From NCBI GenBank assembly GCA_037200975.1, contig JBBCGI010000001.1, forward strand, positions 868,001 to 932,000: 64,000 nucleotides of DNA, given 5' to 3'. The translations under genes and the position numbers were made by a program. This DNA comes from Pseudomonadota bacterium (GTDB lineage: Bacteria; Pseudomonadota; Gammaproteobacteria; Steroidobacterales; Steroidobacteraceae). The notes beneath the pieces are model-generated. The model was given only the letters and a program-made list of their open reading frames with translations. It did no database searches and was not told the origin of the DNA. Numbering within the stretch: the stretch's first letter is position 1; each line of letters begins with the position of its first letter. Of this stretch, positions 19,417 through 29,135 are shown one piece after another.

Positions 19417-20207
19417 CGTCGAGTCCGCCCCCAGCACGCGCTCCCTGGACCCCGGTGATCTCCGTACCGCTGCGGCTGGTCTACGGTCTGTATGCCGCGC
19501 TGCTGTTCCTGGCGGTTGCATTGACGGCGCTGGTGCTGGTCCTGCTGCTGCCGACGCTCACCGCCCGCCGCGGCGCGGCCCGCATCGCGGCCCGGACATT
19601 CTTCTTGCTGGCCGGCATGCCGCTGCGTCTGCGCGGAATTGAAAATCTTCCAAAGGGTCAGTGTGTCGTGGTGGCCAATCACGCGAGTTACCTCGACGGC
19701 GTCGTCATGGCCGCGGCGCTGCCGCCCCGCTTCGGCTTCGTGATCAAGCGCGAGATGAACGACGTTCCGGTCGCGGGCGTGCTGCTGCGCCGCATCGGGT
19801 CGGAATTCGTGGACCGGTTCAACCGCCACAAGGGCGGCACCGATGCGCGGCGCGTATTGCGGACCGCGGCGAGCGGACACTCGCTGGTGTTCTTTCCGGA
19901 AGGCACCTTCACGAGCGAAGTCGGCCTCGGAAAATTCCACACCGGGGCGTTCGCCATCGCGGCGCGCGCCGGCTGCCCGGTAGTCCCCGCGGTGATTCTC
20001 GGCACGCGGCGCAACATGCCGGCGACGCGGGTGTTTCCGCGGCCGGGCGCGCTCGAAGTGCGCTACGGCGCCGCGATCGTGCCGGCGCCCGCGCCGGCAC
20101 CCGATGAGGATCCGGCACTTGCGCTGCGCGATCGGTCGCGCGCGGCGATCCTCGAGCAGTTAGGCGAGCCGGATCTGGACGGAAAGGGCACCGGCACGGA
20201 CGGCTAG
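19413..20207 (+). CDS. plsC: 1-acyl-sn-glycerol-3-phosphate acyltransferase (PlsC family)
   Basis: 264-residue membrane-associated acyltransferase that makes phosphatidic acid. One N-terminal hydrophobic helix (about residues 20-48) is followed by the catalytic HX4D motif in VANHASYLDG and the substrate-binding FPEGTF. Members of this family also acylate other lysolipids, so the exact acceptor is not proven. Its stop abuts the stop of the convergent icmF with no gap. The 160-bp stretch back to xerD is the shared divergent promoter region. Confidence 0.87.
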   Translation: MTSSPPPARAPWTPVISVPLRLVYGLYAALLFLAVALTALVLVLLLPTLTARRGAARIAARTFFLLAGMPLRLRGIENLPKGQCVVVANHASYLDGVVMAAALPPRFGFVIKREMNDVPVAGVLLRRIGSEFVDRFNRHKGGTDARRVLRTAASGHSLVFFPEGTFTSEVGLGKFHTGAFAIAARAGCPVVPAVILGTRRNMPATRVFPRPGALEVRYGAAIVPAPAPAPDEDPALALRDRSRAAILEQLGEPDLDGKGTGTDG

Positions 20208-23200
20208 CTACATGTGCCGGCGGTACTGACCGCCGACTTCGTACAACGCGCGGGTTATCTGCCCGAGCGAACAGACCTGCACCGTCTCCAGCAGTTCCGC
20301 GAACACGTTACCGCCCGCGGCCGCAACCTGTTGCAGCTTCTGCAACGCCGCCCCCGCCTCCGCCGCGTGGCGTGCCTGGAAAGCGTGCACCGCATCCACC
20401 TGCGAACGTTGTTCCTCATCGGATGCGCGGAACAGCGGCGCCGCGGTCGAATCACTCGCGCCGTTTTCGGCCAGGAAGGTGTTCACACCCACGATCGGCA
20501 GCGAGCCGTCATGTTTGCGCATCTCGTAGTGCATGCTCTCTTCCTGGATCTTGCCGCGCTGGTACATGGTCTCCATCGCACCGAGCACGCCGCCGCGCTC
20601 CGCGATCGATTCGAATTCCTTGTACACGGCCTCCTCGACCAGATCGGTCAGCGCCTCGATGGCGTATGAGCCCTGCCACGGGTTCTGGATCTTGTTGAGG
20701 CCCAGCTCGCGATTGATGATGAGCTGGATCGCCACTGCGCGGCGCACGCTCTCTTCCGTGGGCGTCGTCAGCGCTTCATCGTAGGCGTTGGTGTGCAGCG
20801 AATTGCAGTTGTCGAACAGCGCGTACATCGCCTGTAGCGTGGTGCGGATGTCGTTGAACTGGATTTCACGCGCGTGCAGCGACCGGCCGGACGTCTGGAT
20901 GTGGTACTTCAACATTTGGCTGCGCGGCCCGGCCTGGTAGACGTCCTTCATCGCGCGCGCCCAGATGCGCCGCGCCACGCGGCCGATCACGGCGTACTCG
21001 GCGTCCATGCCGTTCGAGAAAAAGAACGAGAGGTTCGGCGCGAAGTCATCGATCTTCATGCCGCGCGCCAGGTAGTACTCGACGATGGTGAAACCGTTCG
21101 CCAGCGTAAATGCCAGCTGCGTCACCGGGTTCGCGCCCGCTTCGGCGATGTGGTAACCGCTGATCGAGACGGAGTAGAAATTCTTCACGTTGTTGGCGCT
21201 GAAGAATTCCTGCACGTCGCCCATCATGCGCAGCGCGAATTCCGTCGAGAAGATGCAGGTGTTCTGCGCCTGGTCCTCCTTGAGGATGTCGGCCTGCACG
21301 GTGCCGCGCACGCGGGACAACGCCTCCGCACGCAGGCGTTCGTAATCCGCGGAATCGAGCAGGCCGAGCGATACGAGTTTGCGGCCGCTCACGCCCAGCA
21401 AACCCAGACCATCGCCGCCGTGTGTCGGCGGCAGCTCACCGTGGTACTTCGGCCGGTCCGTAATGTTGGCGAGCGCGGCTTGCGCGTCATCCCATCGTCC
21501 GTTCGCGCGCAGGAAACGCTCGACGTGCTGGTCGATCGCGGTGTTCATGTACATGGCGAGGATCATCGGCGCCGGCCCGTTGATCGTCATCGAGACCGAG
21601 GTCGATGGCTTGCAAAGATCGAAGCCGGAATACAGCTTCTTCATGTCGTCGAGCGTGGCGATCGACACGCCCGAATTGCCCGTGCGGCCGAAGATGTCGG
21701 GCCGCAGGTCCGGGTCCTCGCCGTACAGCGTGGTCGAGTCGAACGCGGTAGATAGGCGCGTGGCGTCGTGGCCGGCCGCCAGGTAATGGAAGCGGCGGTT
21801 GGTGCGCTCCGGCGCTCCCTCGCCGGCGAACATGCGCGTGGGATCTTCTTCCTCGCGACGATACGGATAAACGCCGCCCGCGTAGGGGAATGCGCCCGGC
21901 AGGTTCTCGTTCTGCAGGAATCGCAGCGTCTCGCCCCAGCCGGCCGGCGCAGGCGGCACGAGTTTGGGAATCGGGTTGTGGCCCAGCGATTCGCTGTAGT
22001 TGGCGCCGCGTACTTCCTTGCCGCGCACCGTGTAGGAATATTCGTCGGCGACGACACCCGCGCGGCGCGCCGGCCACGACTCCAGCAGCGCGATGGCCTC
22101 CGGCCCCATGTCGTCGAGCGCCCGGTTGTACGCCTCGCGCACGTCGTTCAATCCATCGCTCGCACCATTCAACTGGGCCCGTGCGAGCGGCGCCGGGATC
22201 GATGGGTCGCCCACCGTCTCGAGCGTGATGAACAGCCCCTGCGCGCGTTGCGCGGCCGAGGCACGCTGTTCGGCGGCCTGGCGCGCCTGACGACCCTGCG
22301 CCGCGATCTCGGCCAGGTAACGCACACGCGCGGACGGGATCAGCGGATCGCGCGAGCGGAATTCCGTGGGCAGGCCGGCCTTCGCGGCATCGACGCGCCA
22401 CGTTCCCTGTTCGCCGCCCTCTTTCTCCAGCGCCGCGCACAACGCGACGAACAGTTTGTTCACGCCGGGATCATTGAAGCGGCTCGCGATGGTCGGGAAC
22501 ACCGGCACCTCCGCATCGTCGATCTGCATGCGCTCCGGATGATTGCGACGCCACTGTTTGCGCACGTCGCGCAGCGCGTCTTCCGCGCCGCGTTTCTCGA
22601 ACTTGTTGAGCACGATCATGTCGGCGAAATCGAGCATGTCGATCTTCTCGAGCTGGCTGGCCGCGCCGTATTCGGCGGTCATCACGTACAGCGAAAGATC
22701 GGCGAGATCGACGATCTCCGTGTCGCTTTGTCCGATTCCCGCCGTTTCGACGACGATGAGATCGAAGCCGGCGGCGCGGTACAACGCGAGCACATCGGAC
22801 AACACGGCGCTGGTGGCCAGGTGCTGGCGGCGCGTCGCGAGCGAACGCATGAAGACATTCGGCGCGCTCAGCGAGTTCATGCGGATTCGATCGCCCAACA
22901 AGGCTCCGCCGGAGCGGCGGCGCGTCGGGTCGATCGCGACCACCGCGATATTCGCCCGCGGAAACACGCGCAGGAATCGCTGCAGCAGTTCGTCGGTCAA
23001 CGAGCTCTTGCCCGCGCCGCCGGTGCCGGTCAGGCCGACCACGGGAGCGGGCCGCGGACCGACCACCCGCGTCGACAACTTGCGGCGCAGGTCGTCGGCG
23101 TCACCGCCGTCGATGCTGCCGCCGCCCTCGAGCAAGGTGATGGCGCGCGCGATCGCCCCGTGATCCTCGACGCCGGGCACGATCTCACCCGTTCCCGGGT

Positions 23201-23633
23201 GATCGCGCCGGCCGACGCGCGCGAACACGTCGTCGATCATTCCCACGAGGCCGAGATGGCGCCCATGCTCGGGCGTATAGATCTTCGTGACGCCGTACTT
23301 CTCGAGCGCGGCAATTTCATCGGCGGAAATCGTGCCGCCGCCACCGACCACCACGCGGATGTGCCCGGCGCAATGCTCGCGCAGCATGTCGATCATGTAG
23401 CGGAAGTATTCGTTGTGGCCGCCCTGGTAGCTGCTCACCGCGATGGCATCGGCGTCCTCGGCGATGGCTGCGCGCACGATGTCCGCCACGCTGCGGTTGT
23501 GGCCGAGATGCACGACCTCGGCGCCACCGGATTGCAGCAGCCGTCGGATCATGTTGATGGCGGCATCGTGGCCGTCGAACAGCGACGCGGCGGAGACGAA
23601 ACGCAACGGCCTGCCCGGCTCTGGTGGCTTCAT
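20208..23633 (-). CDS. icmF: Fused isobutyryl-CoA mutase IcmF (B12 domain, GTPase chaperone, mutase)
   Basis: 1141-residue adenosylcobalamin enzyme that interconverts isobutyryl-CoA and n-butyryl-CoA, and in some members isovaleryl- and pivalyl-CoA. Domains in order: B12-binding at 1-135 with the cobalt-ligand histidine H22 in LFDGHDAA; a MeaB/MeaI-like G-protein with P-loop GLTGTGGAGKS at 200-210; a linker; and the TIM-barrel mutase from about 560 onward (TFDSTTLYGEDP is read here as AFDSTTLYGEDP). It is of normal family length. The gene faces a TetR regulator. No Shine-Dalgarno sequence precedes its ATG, and one operator half overlaps it. Confidence 0.94.
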   Translation of the reverse strand: MKPPEPGRPLRFVSAASLFDGHDAAINMIRRLLQSGGAEVVHLGHNRSVADIVRAAIAEDADAIAVSSYQGGHNEYFRYMIDMLREHCAGHIRVVVGGGGTISADEIAALEKYGVTKIYTPEHGRHLGLVGMIDDVFARVGRRDHPGTGEIVPGVEDHGAIARAITLLEGGGSIDGGDADDLRRKLSTRVVGPRPAPVVGLTGTGGAGKSSLTDELLQRFLRVFPRANIAVVAIDPTRRRSGGALLGDRIRMNSLSAPNVFMRSLATRRQHLATSAVLSDVLALYRAAGFDLIVVETAGIGQSDTEIVDLADLSLYVMTAEYGAASQLEKIDMLDFADMIVLNKFEKRGAEDALRDVRKQWRRNHPERMQIDDAEVPVFPTIASRFNDPGVNKLFVALCAALEKEGGEQGTWRVDAAKAGLPTEFRSRDPLIPSARVRYLAEIAAQGRQARQAAEQRASAAQRAQGLFITLETVGDPSIPAPLARAQLNGASDGLNDVREAYNRALDDMGPEAIALLESWPARRAGVVADEYSYTVRGKEVRGANYSESLGHNPIPKLVPPAPAGWGETLRFLQNENLPGAFPYAGGVYPYRREEEDPTRMFAGEGAPERTNRRFHYLAAGHDATRLSTAFDSTTLYGEDPDLRPDIFGRTGNSGVSIATLDDMKKLYSGFDLCKPSTSVSMTINGPAPMILAMYMNTAIDQHVERFLRANGRWDDAQAALANITDRPKYHGELPPTHGGDGLGLLGVSGRKLVSLGLLDSADYERLRAEALSRVRGTVQADILKEDQAQNTCIFSTEFALRMMGDVQEFFSANNVKNFYSVSISGYHIAEAGANPVTQLAFTLANGFTIVEYYLARGMKIDDFAPNLSFFFSNGMDAEYAVIGRVARRIWARAMKDVYQAGPRSQMLKYHIQTSGRSLHAREIQFNDIRTTLQAMYALFDNCNSLHTNAYDEALTTPTEESVRRAVAIQLIINRELGLNKIQNPWQGSYAIEALTDLVEEAVYKEFESIAERGGVLGAMETMYQRGKIQEESMHYEMRKHDGSLPIVGVNTFLAENGASDSTAAPLFRASDEEQRSQVDAVHAFQARHAAEAGAALQKLQQVAAAGGNVFAELLETVQVCSLGQITRALYEVGGQYRRHM

Positions 23634-23677
23634 GTTACTGGCTGGTAAGTTCGGTTACCGCACAGTAACATGAAGCC
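23626..23677. promoter_or_regulatory. Symmetrical double operator between icmF and tetR
   Basis: Two palindromes of form TTAC-N6-GTAA lie at 23635-23648 and 23655-23668, centre to centre 20 bp. Around them, a perfect 15-bp inverted repeat (GGCTTCATGTTACTG at 23626-23640, its complement at 23663-23677) contains both start codons. The whole block is symmetric about position 23651.5. A TetR-type repressor bound here would block both divergent genes. Only 36 bp separate the two annotated starts and neither has a ribosome site, so the transcripts may be leaderless. Confidence 0.7.
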
Positions 23678-24377
23678 GCACCTCGAATCACGTGAGAGCC
23701 CCCGAGCCGTGTCCGAAGCCGCCCCAAAATACGAGCCAAAAACTCGGGCCCGCAAGAAGTTACGGGCGCCCTCGCCTTGGGAGGGTCGGCGCCGGCCGCG
23801 CCTGCAGAACGCGCTCAAGCGCGAGGCGGTGATCCTGGCCGCGGCCCGCGCCTTCCGGCAACGCGGTTATCACAAGACCTCGCTCGACGATCTGGCCGCC
23901 AGCCTCAAGGTCACCAAGCCGACGCTCTATATATATGTCCCCAACAAGGAGGCCATGTTGTTCGAGTGTTTCAAGGCGGGGCTGGCGCAAATCCAGCAGA
24001 CACTCGAGCAATGCGAAGCGGCCCGCGGCCCGGCGCGCGAGCGGCTGTTCGCATTCATCCGCGGTTATGCGGCCGCGATCGTCGGGGACTTCGGCTGGTG
24101 CATGCTGCGCGCCGAGGACCAGCACCTGGGCGCCTCGATGAGCCGCCGCATCAAACTACTCAAGGCCGGCATCGACCGGCGCATGCGCGCGCTGATCGAG
24201 GCCGGCGTGGCGGACGGTTCGATCCGCGCCTGCGACACGCGCATGACCGCGTTCGCGCTGGCCGGCGCGCTCAACTGGATGGGTCACTGGTATCGCGAAG
24301 ACGCGACGCTCGGGCCCGAAGAAATTGCCGATCGCTTCATAGACGTTTTCAACAGAGGCCTGCGCGGCCGCGATTGA
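23670..24377 (+). CDS. TetR-family transcriptional regulator
   Basis: 235 residues. A basic, proline-rich extension of about 48 residues precedes the helix-turn-helix (about 50-95: AARAFRQRGYHKTSLDDLAA, then KPTLYIYVPNKEAML). The C-terminal ligand domain includes GALNWMGHWYRED. It is divergent from icmF and followed 12 bp later by the thiolase gene, so it probably controls this acyl-CoA cluster in response to an acyl-CoA. Its true start could be inside the extension, because the ATG used here lies within the operator. Confidence 0.87.
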   Translation: MKPHLESRESPRAVSEAAPKYEPKTRARKKLRAPSPWEGRRRPRLQNALKREAVILAAARAFRQRGYHKTSLDDLAASLKVTKPTLYIYVPNKEAMLFECFKAGLAQIQQTLEQCEAARGPARERLFAFIRGYAAAIVGDFGWCMLRAEDQHLGASMSRRIKLLKAGIDRRMRALIEAGVADGSIRACDTRMTAFALAGALNWMGHWYREDATLGPEEIADRFIDVFNRGLRGRD

Positions 24378-24389
24378 TGGAGAACTCTC

Positions 24390-25583
24390 ATGGCTTCCCC
24401 TGATTCCGATTCCCAGGTTGTCATCGCCGCCGCCGTGCGCACCCCCATCGGCGCCTTCCAGGGCGCGCTCGCGGGTGCGACCGCGCCACAGCTGGGGAGC
24501 GCCGCGATTTCGGGCGCACTCGCCGCCGCGAAGATCGCGGCCACCGAGGTGCAGGAGGTGCTCATGGGCTGCGTGCTGTCGGCGGGCCTGGGGCAGGCTC
24601 CCGCGCGGCAGGCCTCGCTCGGCGCCGGCATTCCCAAAGGTGTGCCGACCACCACCATCAACAAGATGTGCGGCTCCGGCATGAAGGCCCTGATGATGGC
24701 CGCAGACCAGCTGCGCGCCGGGGACATCTCGATCGCCGTCGCCGGCGGGCTCGAGTCGATGAGCAACGCTCCCTATCTACTCCCCAAGGTGCGCGCTGGA
24801 TTACGCATGGGACACGGCGAAGTGCTCGATCACATGTTCTACGACGGACTGCAGAGCCCGTTCGACGGGCAGCTCATGGGTGTGTTCGCGGAAGCCACCG
24901 CGCAGAAGTATTCGTTCTCGCGCGCCGACCAGGATGCATTCGCCACCGAATCCACGCAGCGCGCGCTCAAAGCGGTCAACGGCGGCGCGTTCGACGCGGA
25001 AGTCGTCCCGGTGACGGTCAAGGGCCGCAAGGGCGAGACCATAGTTGCGCGCGATGAAACTCCGTTCACCGTCGACCTCGCGAAGATCGCGACGCTCAAG
25101 CCGGCGTTCCGCAAGGACGGCACGGTGACCGCCGCCTCCTCGTCGTCGATCTCGGATGGCGCCGCCGCCGTGGTGCTGATGAGCGCCGCCGAAGCCGGGC
25201 GCCGCGGCATCGAACCGCTCGCGCGAATCCTGGGATACACGAGTTTTGCGCAGGAACCCGAGTGGTTCACGACCGCCCCGGCCGGCGCGATCAGCAAGCT
25301 GCTCGCGCGGCTCGGCTGGAAGGCCGGCGACGTCGCGTTGTACGAAGTGAACGAAGCGTTTGCGGCCGTCACCATGGCGGCCATGCGCGACGTGGGATTC
25401 GATCACGCGCGCACGAATGTCAATGGCGGGGCCTGCGCACTCGGGCATCCGATCGGCGCCACCGGCGCGCGGCTCGTTGCGACGCTCGCGCATGCCCTGC
25501 GCGCACGCGGCGGCGGGCGCGGCATCGCGTCGTTATGTATCGGCGGCGGCGAAGCCACGGCGATCGCCATCGAAGTGCAGTAA
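24390..25583 (+). CDS. Acetyl-CoA C-acetyltransferase (thiolase)
   Basis: 397-residue thiolase II. The nucleophilic cysteine is C94 in NKMCGSGMKA. The His and second Cys sites are in GGACALGHPIGATGAR and near the C-terminus in SLCIGGGEATA. It can cleave acetoacetyl-CoA or 2-methylacetoacetyl-CoA, or condense acetyl-CoA. It sits in a run tetR-thiolase-dehydrogenase-ETF-QO, which fits branched-chain amino-acid or fatty-acid breakdown, and it could also take acetoacetyl-CoA made by ScoAB. Confidence 0.93.
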   Translation: MASPDSDSQVVIAAAVRTPIGAFQGALAGATAPQLGSAAISGALAAAKIAATEVQEVLMGCVLSAGLGQAPARQASLGAGIPKGVPTTTINKMCGSGMKALMMAADQLRAGDISIAVAGGLESMSNAPYLLPKVRAGLRMGHGEVLDHMFYDGLQSPFDGQLMGVFAEATAQKYSFSRADQDAFATESTQRALKAVNGGAFDAEVVPVTVKGRKGETIVARDETPFTVDLAKIATLKPAFRKDGTVTAASSSSISDGAAAVVLMSAAEAGRRGIEPLARILGYTSFAQEPEWFTTAPAGAISKLLARLGWKAGDVALYEVNEAFAAVTMAAMRDVGFDHARTNVNGGACALGHPIGATGARLVATLAHALRARGGGRGIASLCIGGGEATAIAIEVQ

Positions 25584-25654
25584 GGGAAGTGCCGCAGGGC
25601 GCGCCGGTTCGATATGCTGTCGGCGCTTCCGAACCGGATGAGAGGATTCGCTCC

Positions 25655-26422
25655 ATGAAAATCGCGGATGCGCGCGCCGTGGTTACCGGCGGCGCTTCAG
25701 GACTCGGTCATGCCGTGGCGCGCCACATCGTGGCGGCCGGCGGCCGCGTCACGTTGTTAGATGTGCAGGAAGGCCCGGGGCTTGCGGCGGCTACGACCCT
25801 CGGCGGCGGAACGGGCTTCGCCAAGTGCGACGTCACATCCGAAGCCGAAGTGAATGCCGCGATGGAATCTGCGCGCGCCGGCATGGGCGGCATCAACCTG
25901 CTGGTCAACTGCGCCGGCGTCATCGGCGCCGGCCGCGTGCTCGGCAAGAACGGCCCGATGGCCGGCGATTTCTTCGCCAAGGTCGTGCACATCAATCTGA
26001 TTGGCACGTTCCTTTGCGACAAGGCCGCGGCCGCGATCATGCAGCACAACGCGCCCTCGCCCGATGGCGAACGCGGCGTCATCGTCCACACCTCTTCGGT
26101 CGCGGCCTTCGAAGGCCAGATAGGCCAAGCGGCCTACTCCGCCACCAAGGCAGCGGTCGCCGGCATGACGCTGCCGATCGCGCGCGAGCTCGCGCAGTTC
26201 GGTATCCGGGTGATGTCGCTGGCCCCCGGTATCTTCGGCACGCCGATGCTCGCCGGCATGCCGCAGGACGTGCAGGATTCGCTCGGCAAACAGGTGCCGT
26301 TCCCGCAGCGCCTCGGCCGCCCGGAAGAATTCGCGGCACTGGTGCAGACCATCTTCGAAGTCACCTATCTCAACGGCGAAACGATCCGGCTCGATGGCGC
26401 CATTCGCATGCAGCCGAAATGA
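25655..26422 (+). CDS. Short-chain dehydrogenase, HSD10 / 3-hydroxy-2-methylbutyryl-CoA dehydrogenase-like
   Basis: 255-residue SDR. The NAD-binding motif is TGGASGLG near residue 11, NCAG follows, and the active site has a Ser in HTSSVAAFEGQIGQAAYSATK with Tyr and Lys spaced YSATK. The stretch ending GLxxPxARELAxxGIRVMSLAPGIF is typical of type-II 3-hydroxyacyl-CoA dehydrogenases, the isoleucine-pathway enzyme. The ATG at 25655 was chosen because the longer frame runs back through the thiolase gene. Its stop overlaps the ETF-QO start (ATGA). Confidence 0.85.
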   Translation: MKIADARAVVTGGASGLGHAVARHIVAAGGRVTLLDVQEGPGLAAATTLGGGTGFAKCDVTSEAEVNAAMESARAGMGGINLLVNCAGVIGAGRVLGKNGPMAGDFFAKVVHINLIGTFLCDKAAAAIMQHNAPSPDGERGVIVHTSSVAAFEGQIGQAAYSATKAAVAGMTLPIARELAQFGIRVMSLAPGIFGTPMLAGMPQDVQDSLGKQVPFPQRLGRPEEFAALVQTIFEVTYLNGETIRLDGAIRMQPK

Positions 26423-28035
26423 ACAGCCCCGGGCCCGCGCAACGCGATGTGATGGAGTACGACGTCGCCGTCATCGGCGGCGGCCCCGCCGGGCTAGCTA
26501 CCGCCATTCGCCTCAAGCAACGCAAGCCCGAACTCACCGTCTGCGTGCTCGAAAAGGGCTCGACCATCGGCGCGCATACGCTCTCGGGCGCGGTGCTGGA
26601 ACCCGGCCCGCTGGACGCGCTGCTGCCCGAATGGCGCACCGCCCCGCTGCCCATCAAAGTACCGGTCACGCACGATGAATTCCGCTGGCTCGGGCGCAAA
26701 CGCGCGCACAAAGTGCCGTGGATTCCGCAATACCTGCGCAACGAGGGCAACTTCATCGTCTCGCTCGGCGGATTGGTCGGATGGCTGGGGACGCAGGCCG
26801 AGAACCTCGGGATCGACGTCTTCGCGGGCTTCGCCGCCGCGCTGCCGCTGTTCGACGACGACGGCTCGGTGGCCGGCGTGCAGATAGGCGACATGGGCGT
26901 GCAACACGACGGCTCCCGCGGTCCTAACTACACGCCGGGTCCCGAAGTGCGCGCGCGGCTCACGGTCATCGCCGAAGGTTGCCGCGGCAGCCTCGCCAAG
27001 GTGCTGATCAATCGCTACAAGCTGGATGCCGGCTGCGATCCCCAGGTTTATGCGCTCGGCATGAAGGAGCTGTGGCAGCTTCCGCCCGGGCGCGTACGGC
27101 CGGGGCTGGTGCAGCACAGTGTCGGATGGCCGCTCGACGCCAAGACCTACGGCGGCAGCTTCGTCTATCACCTGACCGACAACCGCGTGTACGTCGGTTT
27201 CGTCAGCGGGCTCGACTATCGCGATCCGCGTTTCTTCCCGTTCGAAGCGTTCCAGCAGTTCAAGCATCACCCGTCGATGCACGATTTCCTCAAGGGCGGC
27301 GAGATCCTGTCGGCCGGCGCGCGCGCCATTTCCGCGGGCGGCATCCAGTCGATGCCCAAGCTCGAGATGCCGGGCGCCGTGCTCGTGGGCGACTCCGCTG
27401 GCACGTTGAACGTGCCGAAGATCAAGGGAATCCACCAAGCCATCCGCTGCGGCATGGCGGCCGCGGATTATTTCGCCGAGAACGACACCAGCATCGGGTT
27501 CGATTCCATCTGGCGCAAGACCGAAGCGGTCGCCGAACTACATGAAGTGCGCAACATCAAGCCCGGGTTCAAGCGGGGTTTGAAGCTGGGCATGCTCAAC
27601 GCGGGCATCGAAAGTGTGCTGGCCGGCAAGACGCCGTGGACCTTGCGCAACCAGGCAACCTGGCCGCTCGAGAAGCTGGCCGACTACGAGTCGCCGAACC
27701 GGCACTGGGTCAACCGCGATCTGCCGCCGCGGGATCGGCTGAGCTCGGTGTTCTTCGCCGTGACCGCACACGACGAAGTGCAGCCCGCGCACCTGAAAGT
27801 GCGCGACAAGAACATCTGCGCGACCACCTGCGCCACGGAATACGGCAATCCGTGCACACGGTTCTGCCCCGCCGGCGTGTACGAGATGGTGGATGACGAG
27901 GCCGGCGGCAAACGCCTGCAGATCAACGCGGCCAACTGCGTCCATTGCAAGGCCTGCGACATCAAGGACCCGTACCAGATCATCGACTGGGTGACGCCCG
28001 AGGGCGGCTCCGGTCCTAACTACCAGCTGTTGTGA
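26419..28035 (+). CDS. Electron transfer flavoprotein-ubiquinone oxidoreductase
   Basis: 538-residue monotopic membrane enzyme that passes electrons from acyl-CoA dehydrogenases, via ETF, to ubiquinone. An FAD Rossmann motif is at the N-terminus (AVIGGGPAGLATAIRL). A second flavin-binding block reads AVLVGDSAGTLNVPKIKGIH. The C-terminal [4Fe-4S] domain shows cysteines in CTRFCPAGVYEM and CVHCKACDIKDP. It overlaps the dehydrogenase upstream by 4 bp and the GTG of zapE downstream, so these genes form one operon. Confidence 0.95.
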   Translation: MNSPGPAQRDVMEYDVAVIGGGPAGLATAIRLKQRKPELTVCVLEKGSTIGAHTLSGAVLEPGPLDALLPEWRTAPLPIKVPVTHDEFRWLGRKRAHKVPWIPQYLRNEGNFIVSLGGLVGWLGTQAENLGIDVFAGFAAALPLFDDDGSVAGVQIGDMGVQHDGSRGPNYTPGPEVRARLTVIAEGCRGSLAKVLINRYKLDAGCDPQVYALGMKELWQLPPGRVRPGLVQHSVGWPLDAKTYGGSFVYHLTDNRVYVGFVSGLDYRDPRFFPFEAFQQFKHHPSMHDFLKGGEILSAGARAISAGGIQSMPKLEMPGAVLVGDSAGTLNVPKIKGIHQAIRCGMAAADYFAENDTSIGFDSIWRKTEAVAELHEVRNIKPGFKRGLKLGMLNAGIESVLAGKTPWTLRNQATWPLEKLADYESPNRHWVNRDLPPRDRLSSVFFAVTAHDEVQPAHLKVRDKNICATTCATEYGNPCTRFCPAGVYEMVDDEAGGKRLQINAANCVHCKACDIKDPYQIIDWVTPEGGSGPNYQLL

Positions 28036-29135
28036 GTTCACCGCCCGACGTCCTCGGCAAACTCTACGCCCAGGAAATCGCCAAACGCGCTTTCACCGCC
28101 GACGCCGCGCAACTTGCGGCGGTCGCCAGACTCGAACGCCTGCGCGCCGAGCTGGCCGAGGCCGCCGCGGCGCCGCTGGGCAAACGACTGCTGCGCGGGC
28201 TCACGCATTCGGGCGCGCCGAAGGGCGTCTATCTCTGGGGCGGTGTCGGCCGCGGCAAGACCTGGCTCATGGACCTTTTCTACGCCAGCCTCACGCAGCC
28301 CGCGAAGCGGCGCACGCATTTCTATCGCTTCATGCAGGAAGTGCACGGCGACTTGAAGCGGTTGAAAGGCATGCAGTCGCCGCTCGAAGGCGTCGCCGAC
28401 AAGATCGCGAAGAAGGCGCGCGTCATCTGCTTCGACGAGTTGTTCGTCTCCGACATAGCGGATGCGATGATCCTCGCCGGACTGTTCGACGCCTTGCTCA
28501 AGCGCGGCGTCGCGCTGGTCTTCACGTCGAACGTGAAGCCGAAAGACTTGTACAAAAACGGCCTGCAACGCGACCGTTTCCTGCCGACCATCGCGTTGCT
28601 CGAGAAGAACTGCGAGGTCGTCGCCGTGGACGGCGGAGTGGACTACCGGCTGCGCCAGCTGACCGCCGCGCCCATCTACCTGCCGGCGGGCGGCACGGAC
28701 ACATTGAAGAAGCTCGAAGAGCTGTTCGATGATCTATCCGATGACGATGTGGAGTCCGGCGGCACGATTACCGTAAACAACCGCAAGATCAAGGTCGTGC
28801 GCGAGAGCGAAAACGTCATCTGGTTCGAGTTCGCGGCGTTGTGCGAGGGCCCGCGCAGCCCCTCGGACTATGTCGCCATCGCGAGCGAATACCAGTCGGT
28901 GATGATCGCCAACGTGCCCGTGTTCGACGACAGCGCGGACAACGCCGCGCGGCGTTTCATCTCCGTGATCGACGAGTTCTACGATCGCGGCGTCAACGTG
29001 ATCCTGTCTGCCGCCGCCGCGCCGGCGGATCTCTACAAAGGCGAGAAGCTCAAGTTCGAATTCCAGCGCACCACGAGCCGGCTCATGGAAATGCAGAGCA
29101 AGGAATACCTGGCGCGCGCGCACCGCGCCGCTTAG
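28032..29135 (+). CDS. zapE: Cell division protein ZapE (AFG1-like ATPase)
   Basis: 367-residue AAA-type ATPase of the AFG1 family; in E. coli ZapE acts at the Z-ring during late constriction. The Walker A motif is GGVGRGKTWLMDLFY and Walker B is VICFDELFVSDIADAM. The family block FTSNVKPKDLYKNGLQRDRF is present. It starts with GTG at 28032, overlapping the ETF-QO stop, and ends inside hairpin element 2. Confidence 0.92.
   Translation: MSSPPDVLGKLYAQEIAKRAFTADAAQLAAVARLERLRAELAEAAAAPLGKRLLRGLTHSGAPKGVYLWGGVGRGKTWLMDLFYASLTQPAKRRTHFYRFMQEVHGDLKRLKGMQSPLEGVADKIAKKARVICFDELFVSDIADAMILAGLFDALLKRGVALVFTSNVKPKDLYKNGLQRDRFLPTIALLEKNCEVVAVDGGVDYRLRQLTAAPIYLPAGGTDTLKKLEELFDDLSDDDVESGGTITVNNRKIKVVRESENVIWFEFAALCEGPRSPSDYVAIASEYQSVMIANVPVFDDSADNAARRFISVIDEFYDRGVNVILSAAAAPADLYKGEKLKFEFQRTTSRLMEMQSKEYLARAHRAA

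Noticed and set aside
21768-23648. 626-codon open frame on the plus strand opposite icmF
   Set aside because: It is antisense to a full-length IcmF with all motifs. Its translation is Arg/His/Asp-rich, typical of a shadow frame in GC-rich DNA.
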